A stretch of 64,000 nt of DNA from Opisthorchis felineus (Eukaryota; Platyhelminthes; Trematoda; Opisthorchiida; Opisthorchiidae): the NCBI GenBank assembly GCA_004794785.1, contig SJOL01007698.1, forward strand, positions 243,979-307,978, written 5' to 3'. Positions within the stretch are counted from its first letter, which is position 1. Every line of letters begins with the position of its first letter. Positions 42,901 through 48,400 of the stretch are shown piece by piece. Made by a program: the position numbers and the translations under genes. The notes below the pieces were generated by a model. The model searched no databases. It worked only from the letters and a program-made list of their open reading frames with translations, and was not told where the DNA came from.

Positions 42901-44890
42901 CGAAGTGAATGGCGTGGGTCTAGTGGGTCTCACTCACGGTGAAGCCGTTGACGTTCTCAGGCGAGCCAGTCATATGCAGTCACGCGTTTTACTGCGGCTT
43001 ATTGATGCACCGGAGACCAACAACAATCCTGGAAATTTTATGCCGTCTTGGACCTTTTGGTTGCAGCTCCCACCGATCTGCCAACTGACGCGCGTGATTC
43101 ACCTGCAGCGCGGCATGGCTGCTCCTTCTAGTGGCAACTCGTCCTCCTCCTCTGGACTGGAACCGCTCGGTTTTAGTATTTTGGGTGGGATCGAAGAGGG
43201 TAGTGAGTGCTCCGACGGGAAGCTTGCCACTTCAAAACACCAACAGCAATCGACATGGGAACGGCAGAAAATCAGCTATACTGACTTGTATCCTAGCCCG
43301 ATCGTCATCAAGTCCATCGTTCCGGGACTCCTGGCGCATCGCGATGGTCGACTTAAGTAAGTGTGTTATGTGTGTCCCGTTTCTATCCGTCTCACAGGTA
43401 TAACGCAGTGTGACTGCAATAACAAAGGCAGTTGGTACCTCCATACATCCAGCTGACGCTCCCATCCAAAAAAGTAAACCCATATGAAACTCCCAAACAA
43501 CGACAGCCTGCAACAACAAGTTCTGTTGGTGAATACATATTCAGTACTATCCGAATTTAAGCCAGAACGGATAAACCGCCAAGACTGGGTTGCCGAGCTT
43601 GTTCACCGAACTGGGTTCACCTCGGTCTGTTCAAGGTGAAATATTGATACACTGCCCCATTTGTGAGTCGCCGGGCTTTCCAGATTTGGATTCCAAGGCA
43701 TTAAGGTCGATGCGCGAACCTACTGATTGAAAAGTTCATGGTTCGAATCCAACCGGGGCATTCCCGCTACTCCTGTCTAAGCTCGGGTAACCTGGCCGTA
43801 TCTCAGCCCTCGTGCATCTTTTGGGTGATATGGCAGCCAGGCACCGAAAGAATGTCACAAATTGAACGGTCTATTCCAAGGCGTTATGCGTCACCTGACG
43901 ATACAAGCTCGAATAAGCTAATGTCCCCGTGTTTTCAGTGTTTACCCTACTTCTTTTCGTACCAGTGGCAACGGAAGATAAAGTGAATTTTCAACGGTTG
44001 TCAGCGCGAGCTGTCCGCTCCTAACCACCTCTTACTATTTTTGTTCAAATCGGTGAGAGACCCCAGCAGATAAAGCTAGTGCTGGTGGCATCCAAGTTAC
44101 ACCCGACGAACTGAACGTAGCTGAGGATAACCACAATCCTGAAGAGCTACGCAAGACTTCGTGTTCGGTACCTTGTCAGGCTTCACTAGCCAATGGCCCG
44201 GAGGTTAATCAAATGGTGAAAAGTTCGGCTCGTGATTTTACGGAATGTGTGGGACAAACTGGAACATACCAAAGCTCCTATGAGTTAAGATACTACCCAC
44301 ACGAGACAATCAAATACGCCCAAGGTGCAAACACGCTGCAAAGGCCAAGGGAATAAAGTATTATGAAGCTGACGGGATACGCTGCTCATGTTGAAAATTT
44401 CGACAGCCCACGGCCGGCTCATCAGTTAGGCGCAGTCCCCACTCATTTGCAAACCAATCTGCTTTCAACTGGAGACTCAACTGAATCGTGCCTACCTGAT
44501 GAGCCCGAAGGATAGCTAAACCGGTTGTTGGTTGTCGAAGCGTTTTAAACAACCTTATGAGCAGTATTCCGTCAAGAAAAGGCAGTATTTGGTCTCATTC
44601 GTGTCCTAAAAATGACGACACAATTAAGGAAAGTTAGCAGGCAAGTTAGTTACCAAGATAAACTCACTCTGCAATTCGTATGAGTTTTTACTTGCTCCCT
44701 GTTGATGACACTGCGGCAACTGTAATCGTGCGGTCTATTTTTCTCTTAAATTAGGTGTGGTGACCTCATCCTAGCCGTGAACGACGTCTCCATGTTAAAT
44801 GTGTCTCACGAGACTGCTGTACGTGCGCTTAAGCGGCTACGTGGAGATGTTGCCTTGAGGATCATATCATGGCCCGGGACAATTGTGTGA
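1063..44890 (+). CDS. LNX: LNX-family E3 ubiquitin ligase (RING + four PDZ), whole 13-exon gene
   Basis: LNX proteins use a RING to attach ubiquitin to partners, such as Numb in vertebrates, that are captured by four PDZ domains; they act in the cytoplasm and at the membrane. Thirteen exons (1063-1155, 6061-6747, 8887-9047, 10891-11309, 12166-12275, 15665-15748, 19703-19847, 21817-21883, 23596-23743, 25465-25944, 37270-37410, 42878-43356, 44755-44890) have GT/AG borders and matching phases and give 1049 residues. In order: Pro/Ser-rich N-terminus, zinc knuckle (C232, C235), RING (C259, C262, C274, H276, C279, C282, C293, D296), TRAF-like finger (C323, C329, H341, C346), PDZ1 ~461-556, PDZ2 ~568-651, PDZ3 ~799-891, PDZ4 ~916-1043. 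The protein is longer than the roughly 700-residue vertebrate LNX1/2 because of its N-terminus and linkers. No NPXY Numb-binding motif is seen. Family assignment is secure; the first exon and exact start are tentative. Confidence 0.9.
1900..2380 (+). mobile_element. Non-LTR 3' end with tail
   Basis: It encodes the C-terminal zinc-knuckle-side region seen in other copies ([11 protein letters not shown] after a [12 protein letters not shown] stretch), followed by a 3' tail also present at 5640-5865 and 26850-27000. Frameshifted and inactive. Confidence 0.75.
2430..3735 (+). mobile_element. Non-LTR element, endonuclease and start of reverse transcriptase
   Basis: The endonuclease reads [41 protein letters not shown] and [13 protein letters not shown], then a [12 protein letters not shown] ending. 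A connector ([14 protein letters not shown]) leads into the KAPGLNGL start of the reverse transcriptase. Several frameshifts and stops. The copy is interrupted near 3735 and resumes near 4650. Confidence 0.88.
3740..4620 (+). mobile_element. Penelope-like element fragment inserted in a non-LTR copy
   Basis: It encodes [15 protein letters not shown] and then, one frame over, [18 protein letters not shown], a GIY-YIG endonuclease core as carried by Penelope-like elements. Near 4510-4600 it has the 3' segment ggaacgtcggattataag that also occurs on the minus strand at 50165-50241. Decayed. Confidence 0.7.
4650..5865 (+). mobile_element. Non-LTR element, rest of reverse transcriptase and 3' end
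   Basis: It continues the copy broken at 3735: [38 protein letters not shown], then the [12 protein letters not shown] region, ending in a tail (gatttatggccaataaaatg) shared with other copies. Stops and frameshifts throughout. Confidence 0.85.
6061..6747 (+). CDS. LNX: LNX exon 2: Pro/Ser-rich N-terminus and zinc knuckle
   Basis: This exon encodes residues 32-260. It starts after a pyrimidine-rich acceptor (ctggtctcag) and ends at ACG|gtgagt, phase 0 on both sides. Most of it is low-complexity Pro/Ser sequence with PPPLP-like runs. The last 30 codons match the LNX N-terminus (YCSICGQSH, then DLCC) and supply the first RING cysteine, C259. Confidence 0.85.
7600..7830 (+). mobile_element. Non-LTR 3'-terminal fragment
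   Basis: It encodes [20 protein letters not shown] then [19 protein letters not shown] and MAPDRCQW, the conserved C-terminus of the non-LTR family in this window. Frame is open over 60 codons but truncated at both ends. Confidence 0.8.
7944..7967 (+). repeat. (GAT)n microsatellite
   Basis: Imperfect GAT/GGT triplets in LNX intron 2. Confidence 0.8.
8887..9047 (+). CDS. LNX: LNX exon 3: RING core
   Basis: This exon encodes residues 261-313 plus two bases of codon 314. It holds the diagnostic LNX sequence [15 protein letters not shown] followed by CPVDR. The last zinc ligand is Asp, as in the C3HC3D RING of LNX and TRAF proteins. The acceptor is ccccag and the donor is CG|gttagt. Confidence 0.92.
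9690..9813 (-). mobile_element. tRNA-derived SINE, internally deleted
   Basis: The minus strand reads cgagatagctcagtggttaa (A box), gtgtttcgaatccaacgtca (B box), then the 3' end ggtagctaggcaccgaaag. The middle of the body is missing. Confidence 0.7.
10130..10400 (+). repeat. Dispersed repeat related to hammerhead-bearing elements
   Basis: gggagactcgactgaatctc at 10186 and gggagactcaactgaatccc at 10351 match ggagactcaactgaatcg (44471, joined to a hammerhead copy) and gggagacccaactaaatc (46816). The stretch after 10186 (cacacaaaggcc, cttgtgtttcggttggtatg) also matches 46862-46905. Confidence 0.5.
10891..11309 (+). CDS. LNX: LNX exon 4: TRAF-like zinc finger and linker
   Basis: The single leading base completes Arg314. 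The exon reads [15 protein letters not shown] and then [11 protein letters not shown], the conserved second zinc finger of LNX. A Ser/Thr-rich linker of about 100 residues follows, with no NPXY motif. The donor ACCT|gtaagc leaves one base that forms a Tyr codon with exon 5. Confidence 0.88.
11310..12165 (+). other. LNX intron 4
   Basis: I see no gene or recognisable element here; the open frames are short and unsupported. Confidence 0.8.
12166..12275 (+). CDS. LNX: LNX exon 5: start of PDZ1
   Basis: Residues 455-490. The acceptor is cttttcag and the donor CTA|gtaagt is phase 0. It encodes the first strand and carboxylate-binding loop of PDZ1 ([14 protein letters not shown]). Confidence 0.88.
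12532..12766 (+). mobile_element. tRNA-derived SINE with ATT tail
   Basis: The A box is in gatggctcagtggttagagc and the B box region is gtgcttcaaacc. The body (gcttgggcaacctggcag, ccctcgtgctacatatgg, gcatggcagctaggcaccg) recurs in the other copies. It ends in a (ATT)n array at 12702-12765. Not an intact tRNA gene: no 3' acceptor pairing. Confidence 0.8.
12702..12765 (+). repeat. (ATT)n microsatellite
   Basis: About 21 ATT units forming the tail of the SINE at 12532. Confidence 0.97.
12800..13560 (+). mobile_element. Non-LTR reverse transcriptase fragment, second subfamily
   Basis: It reads [54 protein letters not shown] and [12 protein letters not shown], then a decayed YADD-side region. 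The DIIMECALQ wording differs from the VIDVLLE copies, so it is probably another subfamily. It follows directly on a SINE and its ATT repeat. Confidence 0.85.
14075..14215 (+). mobile_element. Possible Penelope-like fragment
   Basis: It encodes [20 protein letters not shown] followed by [13 protein letters not shown]. The first resembles the N-terminal part of Penelope-like reverse transcriptases and the second a GIY-YIG entry. Short and without further context, so tentative. Confidence 0.35.
14890..15000 (-). mobile_element. tRNA-derived SINE head
   Basis: The minus strand has cttgggatggctcattcggt (A box) and gaggtccgtggttcgaacca (B box), followed by a short unrelated-looking body. Confidence 0.65.
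15665..15748 (+). CDS. LNX: LNX exon 6: middle of PDZ1
   Basis: Exactly 28 codons, phase 0 on both sides, between ccttcag and GAG|gtagtt. It carries the PDZ signature [12 protein letters not shown]. Confidence 0.88.
16860..16915 (+). repeat. Dispersed repeat with perfect hairpin
   Basis: At 16880-16900 catcagtgt, loop tcg, acactgatg forms a perfect 9-bp stem. Related sequences are at 10686-10750 (stem kept, with one wobble pair) and 20541-20580 (decayed); all continue gcttcgctgccgtac or a close variant. The first two are preceded by an atcatcatc run. Confidence 0.5.
17230..17500 (+). mobile_element. Non-LTR C-terminal fragment
   Basis: Across frames it gives [20 protein letters not shown] and a [13 protein letters not shown] segment, the post-reverse-transcriptase region of this element family (FDHRCLRxI...WLGHVLRMP). 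Heavily decayed. Confidence 0.65.
17470..17967 (+). other. Unassigned 165-codon open frame in LNX intron 6
   Basis: The frame is open for 498 bases and its product is rich in Ser, Leu and His with no motif I recognise. It begins inside the end of a decayed non-LTR fragment and lies between LNX exons that already join in phase. Probably a chance open frame. Confidence 0.2.
18892..18934 (+). repeat. (GT)n microsatellite
   Basis: About 20 GT units in LNX intron 6, preceded by a short tattag-type repeat at 18826-18853. Confidence 0.97.
19703..19847 (+). CDS. LNX: LNX exon 7: end of PDZ1
   Basis: It begins [15 protein letters not shown], which completes PDZ1 in phase with exon 6 (DQILE|INGH). 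The helix position that decides ligand class appears to be His, as in class I PDZ domains. The donor is GAAG|gtaggc, leaving one base. Confidence 0.87.
19848..21816 (+). other. LNX intron 7
   Basis: Only a decayed copy of the hairpin repeat at 20541-20580. The 167-codon minus frame at 21053-21556 has no recognised motif. Confidence 0.8.
21817..21883 (+). CDS. LNX: LNX exon 8: start of PDZ2
   Basis: This 67-base exon encodes [19 protein letters not shown], the first strands and LGIKL binding loop of PDZ2. The phase fits both neighbours. The acceptor is cccacag and the donor is AA|gtgagt. Confidence 0.87.
21884..23595 (+). other. LNX intron 8
   Basis: Nothing recognised. Confidence 0.8.
23596..23743 (+). 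CDS. LNX: LNX exon 9: middle of PDZ2
   Basis: The leading base completes Lys589. The exon then reads [28 protein letters not shown] and [10 protein letters not shown], ending in phase 0 at AAT|gtaagt. The alpha-B position is Gln rather than His. Confidence 0.9.
23744..25464 (+). other. LNX intron 9
   Basis: Nothing recognised. Confidence 0.8.
25465..25944 (+). CDS. LNX: LNX exon 10: end of PDZ2 and long linker
   Basis: 160 codons, phase 0 on both sides. The first 15 codons close PDZ2 ([13 protein letters not shown]). The rest is a hydrophilic Ser/Thr/Arg-rich linker before PDZ3 with no recognised domain. The donor is CAA|gtaagc. Confidence 0.86.
26440..27000 (+). mobile_element. Non-LTR 3' end with tail
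   Basis: It reads [33 protein letters not shown] and [15 protein letters not shown], then the tail ending ccgataaactcagctgaact. Stops interrupt the frame. It parallels 1900-2380 and 5400-5865. Confidence 0.85.
27232..27290 (+). ncRNA. Decayed hammerhead ribozyme copy
   Basis: cacctatttgatgagccg, then taagaaggcgaaacggtaat and gggctgtcgaagaatttt. Stem II is gcc/ggc and the second core strand gaaa is intact, but core C3 is T. Stem I pairs as cctat/atggg, a changed but still paired end compared with the cctac/gtggg of the complete copy. Confidence 0.55.
29095..29320 (+). mobile_element. Non-LTR endonuclease fragment
   Basis: It reads [20 protein letters not shown] and [17 protein letters not shown], a decayed version of the endonuclease segment before the AYAPTD motif. 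A minus-strand SINE piece abuts it at 29322; reverse transcriptase sequence follows from about 30110. Confidence 0.6.
29322..29402 (-). mobile_element. tRNA-derived SINE fragment
   Basis: The minus strand starts gctcgagataggtcagtggt (A box) and jumps to the 3' body ctcgtgcctccttccgttgg and catggcagctaagcattgaa. It lies next to a non-LTR endonuclease piece. Confidence 0.6.
30110..31500 (+). mobile_element. Non-LTR connector and reverse transcriptase, heavily decayed
   Basis: Pieces in all three frames give [41 protein letters not shown], then FAPAK-like and VLESSII remnants of the 3' reverse transcriptase region. Many stops and frameshifts. Possibly the same insertion as 29095-29320. Confidence 0.65.
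34540..35740 (-). mobile_element. Penelope-like element 3' half (GIY-YIG endonuclease)
   Basis: On the minus strand: [20 protein letters not shown] and IRVAL (linker after the reverse transcriptase), then [20 protein letters not shown] with HKRR, a GIY-YIG nuclease (YIG, Arg, Glu-His). [20 protein letters not shown] follows. Downstream, minus 34666-34640 has ctgatgaag, a hairpin and ggaacg, a hammerhead-like remnant. Broken by several stops. Confidence 0.82.
36200..36620 (+). mobile_element. Penelope-like GIY-YIG fragment, second type
   Basis: It encodes [20 protein letters not shown] followed by [11 protein letters not shown], the YIGRT version of the GIY-YIG motif with a CxC entry. This differs from the YIGQTARE version at minus 34540-35740, so it is from another Penelope lineage. 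No reverse transcriptase is attached. Confidence 0.65.
37270..37410 (+). CDS. LNX: LNX exon 11: first half of PDZ3
   Basis: 47 codons, phase 0 on both sides (acceptor ctttgtcag, donor TTG|gtgagt). It encodes [19 protein letters not shown] and YVTNISP, typical of LNX PDZ3. It follows the largest intron of the gene, about 11.3 kb. Confidence 0.9.
37771..37825 (-). ncRNA. Decayed hammerhead ribozyme copy
   Basis: The minus strand keeps aagaagggcgaaaccggtcg and the stem I 3' strand gtgggcggtcgaag. After ctga the bases corresponding to tgagcc are missing, so the core is broken. Flanks (gttttcagcaaccttatgag) match the copy at 51621-51673. Confidence 0.6.
38530..39275 (-). mobile_element. Non-LTR endonuclease, antisense copy
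   Basis: On the minus strand: [13 protein letters not shown], then [53 protein letters not shown] and [12 protein letters not shown], all endonuclease motifs of the same family. Frameshifted between the first and second halves. Confidence 0.85.
39380..39610 (-). mobile_element. tRNA-derived SINE, decayed
   Basis: The minus strand has ttggtcaatggttggaggtc (A box), ctccaggttcggagttag (B box), then tcctgtctaggtctgggggc and cctggtagtatcccagcccg, matching the SINE body at 12600-12660 with an insertion between. Confidence 0.55.
41448..41585 (-). mobile_element. Non-LTR C-terminal fragment, antisense
   Basis: The minus strand reads [20 protein letters not shown] and then [14 protein letters not shown], a decayed version of the C-terminal segment seen at 7630-7830. 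About 140 bases. Confidence 0.6.
42878..43356 (+). CDS. LNX: LNX exon 12: end of PDZ3 and most of PDZ4
   Basis: It opens with [15 protein letters not shown] and [10 protein letters not shown], completing PDZ3 with an alpha-B His. After a short linker it starts PDZ4 ([28 protein letters not shown]). A Ser-rich stretch interrupts the region before the PDZ4 binding loop. The donor is TTAA|gtaagt, two bases left over. Confidence 0.92.
43693..43862 (+). mobile_element. tRNA-derived SINE
   Basis: The B box is well preserved (catggttcgaatccaaccgg). The body follows: tcctgtctaagctcgggtaa, cctggccgtatctcagccct and atatggcagccaggcaccga. The A box is decayed. Confidence 0.72.
44401..44437 (-). ncRNA. 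Truncated hammerhead ribozyme copy
   Basis: The minus strand has gcctaactgatgagcc (stem I and first core strand) and ggccgtgggctgtcgaa (stem I return). Stem II and the gaaa strand are deleted. It faces the plus-strand copy at 44483-44540. Confidence 0.55.
44483..44540 (+). ncRNA. Decayed hammerhead ribozyme copy, opposite orientation
   Basis: The plus strand has gcctacctgatgagccc (stem I, full first core strand), a rearranged stem II, ctaaaccggtt (second core strand with G12 changed to T) and gttggttgtcgaag. Loss of G12 predicts no activity. Confidence 0.55.
44755..44890 (+). CDS. LNX: LNX exon 13: end of PDZ4 and stop
   Basis: It reads [26 protein letters not shown] and [10 protein letters not shown], then TGA at 44888-44890. 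The SWPGT ending is typical of LNX proteins. The last three residues, T-I-V, fit a class I PDZ ligand. Confidence 0.93.
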
Positions 44891-45251
44891 AACACTATCC
44901 TGAAGTTTGTGAACTTCACCCACTCTCTACGCGTCTCCTCTCTAAGCAACAGCGGCAACGTCTACTACGGCAAAGAAATACAAACTGTATGATTTATCAC
45001 TTTTCTTATCATCACTGACTATCATTCTATTAAGACCGTGTCGATCGACCGACCGAGTTTTATCGTCTTCCAGCAACCAACCACGATTGTGCGCTTCAAC
45101 CAAATACTTGTTCCCCAAATACAGAGCTTTCACTTGTACATTTGAGCTTGTAAATTTGGACCAAATAACTGCAGCTTTGATCAGAAAATTAGTTATATTA
45201 ATGAAAACAAATCACAGTGAGTGGTGTGGGGGGGAGTAAATGACATAGGAT
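44891..45251. other. Shared 3' intergenic region of LNX and Beclin 1
   Basis: 361 bp between the two stop codons of convergent genes, which must hold both 3' UTR ends. I see no canonical AATAAA on either strand here, so the transcripts may use variant signals or run into each other. Confidence 0.7.
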
Positions 45252-45420
45252 TCATCTGGATCCGCTGGCCGTCGACGCTAGAGCATTCCTTGCGTCCGTC
45301 CCAAGCTGCGAAATACGTCGCTGACCGTCCAGAGCGACTAGTCTAGCAATGATCCACTTCATATTCAGCAACATTCCTTTAAGGGCCTTGGTCCAATTCT
45401 CCTCGCTGTTCCCACTCCAT
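45252..45420 (-). CDS. BECN1: Beclin exon 10: C-terminus and stop
   Basis: It reads [19 protein letters not shown], then [14 protein letters not shown], matching the Beclin ending, and stops at 45254-45252. The tail after MKW is some 20 residues longer than in human Beclin 1 and polar (ASTASGSR). Acceptor cttcacag. Confidence 0.94.
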
Positions 45421-48400
45421 CTGTGAAGATAGGATACCAGGCATATTTTTAGGAATGGCCAGGGTATGGCACCAATGATGGTAATAACAGCTATAATATC
45501 AGTCAACGTTCTGAGACAATACCGAACCGATTTCGCCTAGCTTTGGTACGACTAGCCCTCGGAATTTCTGTGACGAAAGTACATCACACTGACCGGAGAA
45601 CTGAGTCATTTTTGTGTAGTTCCTCAATGCAGGTCAAGCCTGCAATCAGTTTAAGAGAAGTTATATGACCTTTCTAAATAGATACCTACCTTAAGTAAGT
45701 CGTGTGGAACCGGGAGAAAACTTGTAAAAAAAACACAAGCCGAACAGTATCAGGACCCGTTTGGACTGAACTCAAACCCAAGATGTGGGTAGTCGAAATA
45801 ATTGTGCAGTACTCATCCGATGGAACCACATCCAGATCGATTCGACCGCTAGCTCGAATAGATTCAGGTCCACTAGCGATATGTCGCTCCCTGAGTACCA
45901 CAAACAATCGATGTGAATCGAAGATGGTCGCTTGTATGAGGGAATAAAGCCGGAGTGACGTAAGTAGGAAACCGAGCTCGAGATCGCTTAGCGGTTGAGG
46001 CGGAAAACTATTGACCGGAGGTCCCATGGATCGAACCCAACCCTGGCTCTTCGATTTCTCCTGTCTTGGTTTGAACAGCTTGTCAGTATGCCGGCCCTCG
46101 TGCTTCTTTCCAGTTGTGCGATAGCTAAACACCGAAACGGGGCCACCGCTGAACGAAGTGGAAGACCTAGTTGTGACTCTAAGATACAGAATGTGGCTAT
46201 AGAAGTTGGCAGGAATCATATAAGCGACTCTTCGACAAGCATCCGATACCAAAATGTAGTCCTCCAGAACTAAGGTTGTTTGTTATTCAATTTGCCTGAG
46301 TATTGGAAAAGGCCAGATTGAAAACGCTACGAGATGGCGAAGAAAATCTTGCTTGTTGGCTTAGATCCCTGTGACCGAAAGTGTGAACCTTTTTCAGTGG
46401 CACTAGATGAGTATTGTTTGCTGAGTAGTGGTCCGTAGGGAAAGCGAGAGCAACCAACGTTTTACTCCACAGCACTGTCATGACTGGTCTGTGGGTAGGA
46501 TACTACCCGGTTGTCGAGGTCAAAGCAGGTTCATTTAGGGTGCCGTACCTGAGGTCTTTGTTTGAAGAACCTAATCCACAGGTGAACGGTGTAAACTATG
46601 GAACCCACAAGCCGTTGGGAGTCTGTGACCACGATAGTGGTTCCTACGTCTCGAAGCAACACCACTAATGAGGTTGCTGAAAACTCTTCTAGAGCCCACA
46701 TTCGGTTTTGCCCTTATTCAGACATATCAGATAGGCGCGGTCCCCGAGTTTCCGTCAACCATGTTTTACTTGAATCCAGATTGGACGCGATTCGCGAAAC
46801 ACTCATTTGTAACGGGAGACCCAACTAAATCTTTCATCCATGATATTATTCAAATGAATGTGCTGCACAAAGGCTGGCTTGTGTTTCAGTTGGTACGATA
46901 CTCAAACGAATCTGACACGTCGAACTGTTTGTACGCCTTCCATCCTGATAGACATAAGAGGATCAGTGACCATTGTAGGCTATTCACACCGACCACGATA
47001 CGAAACAGTCATTGGAAACTTGCGGTGTTTTCAGGAAAACAGCGGACCAAGCGAGCACCCACTGCACCTTAGTAGCATAGCTGCTGCCTGCATAGGGATG
47101 CATACTGGCCACGAGTGGCTCATTCTGATCCAAACTCGCGTGAAAACGAAAGATCGTTAGTCCACCACAAACGGGAGATGCACCCGAGGCGTGCAGCTTT
47201 GCCACATCCCGCGCACTCCTGTATCAAGGTACCGGGACTTGGAGCTAATGACCCGTAACTGTTCTGTAATGTCCCTTGTTGACGAACCACTTGTTTTCAT
47301 GTAGACAGCTCGCTATCCAGAAACAGTAGGTTTCCCTCTGAGCATCATTTCACACGGCCTTCCGCGTACACGGTGACTGGGGAACTTGAGAATGGTGGTG
47401 GCTCCAACACCACAACCATCGACAGCCTAAACAGACCATAACGACCGTATTGTTCAATTGAGCGGGCAGATGGTATCAGAACTCCGGGATCGGTATCACC
47501 TCAGTGGCATGCGGGGTGAAGTACGCTGTGTTCACACAAATCCGCCAGTCTAGCTTGTAGGCAACAGGTATGAGTTGGAAAAGTGGAATATATCAACCCT
47601 CCCGGAGCTATGCGACTGTAGCTGCAATCAGTGTCGTCCCAAACGTGCAAATGTTCACACTCAATTCGTTTTGGAAAATCAATTCTGTGTGGGACAGTTC
47701 AAACAAGGGAGTAAATAACAAGCACTAAATACATTGTGTCTGGGGAATGTTTGTGAATAAAATTATTCAGTTCCCCTTAGAGGAATCCTTGTACTATTTT
47801 TGTCGGTTCTGTGAGTGTTCTCTCCAGAGAGGCACCACAGTGACTACCATAGCTAAGCACATCAGGACCATGGCTTGATACCTCCACGATTTCTGGTCAG
47901 CTTATTAATAATTCTTCTGGTTATTTTCATCACATGGGAATTTACTGTGGTTTTTGACATTAGCTCAGTTTTCGAATTTCGCTGAGCTATGATGTTTTTA
48001 ATCCGACTAAAGTTATCAAATTTGCGCAGCTTGACTGGCAATCTTGGTGTAAATTGATCGTCGAGTGTTCCCTCATGTGGATTAGTTGCTCTAATTGGAA
48101 CTCAACAGCAAAAAAAGCTGGAAATCATAATCTCGTACGGGAATTTCTCTAACGGAAATCACCGGAAGAATAGGCGGAAAAACAAGGTTAAAGTTAACTT
48201 GAACTTTAAAGTGTGTGAGACACTTACGTTACTGACGACTGCTCAAGCAAGGACGCAGAAGCTGACTGCTAAATGAAAAAAGCTGATACGATTGGGGCCT
48301 ACGACTATTTCTGGAGGCGCAGTCGGATTCGCACCGCTTGGAACTAAACCTGGTTCAGAATCGAGGAAGAGGTGACCGAAAAACAATTGCCCTTGCAATG

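Larger units (their letters stand above)
43357..44754 (+). other. LNX intron 12
   Basis: One SINE and the two opposed hammerhead relics; otherwise unassigned. Confidence 0.85.
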
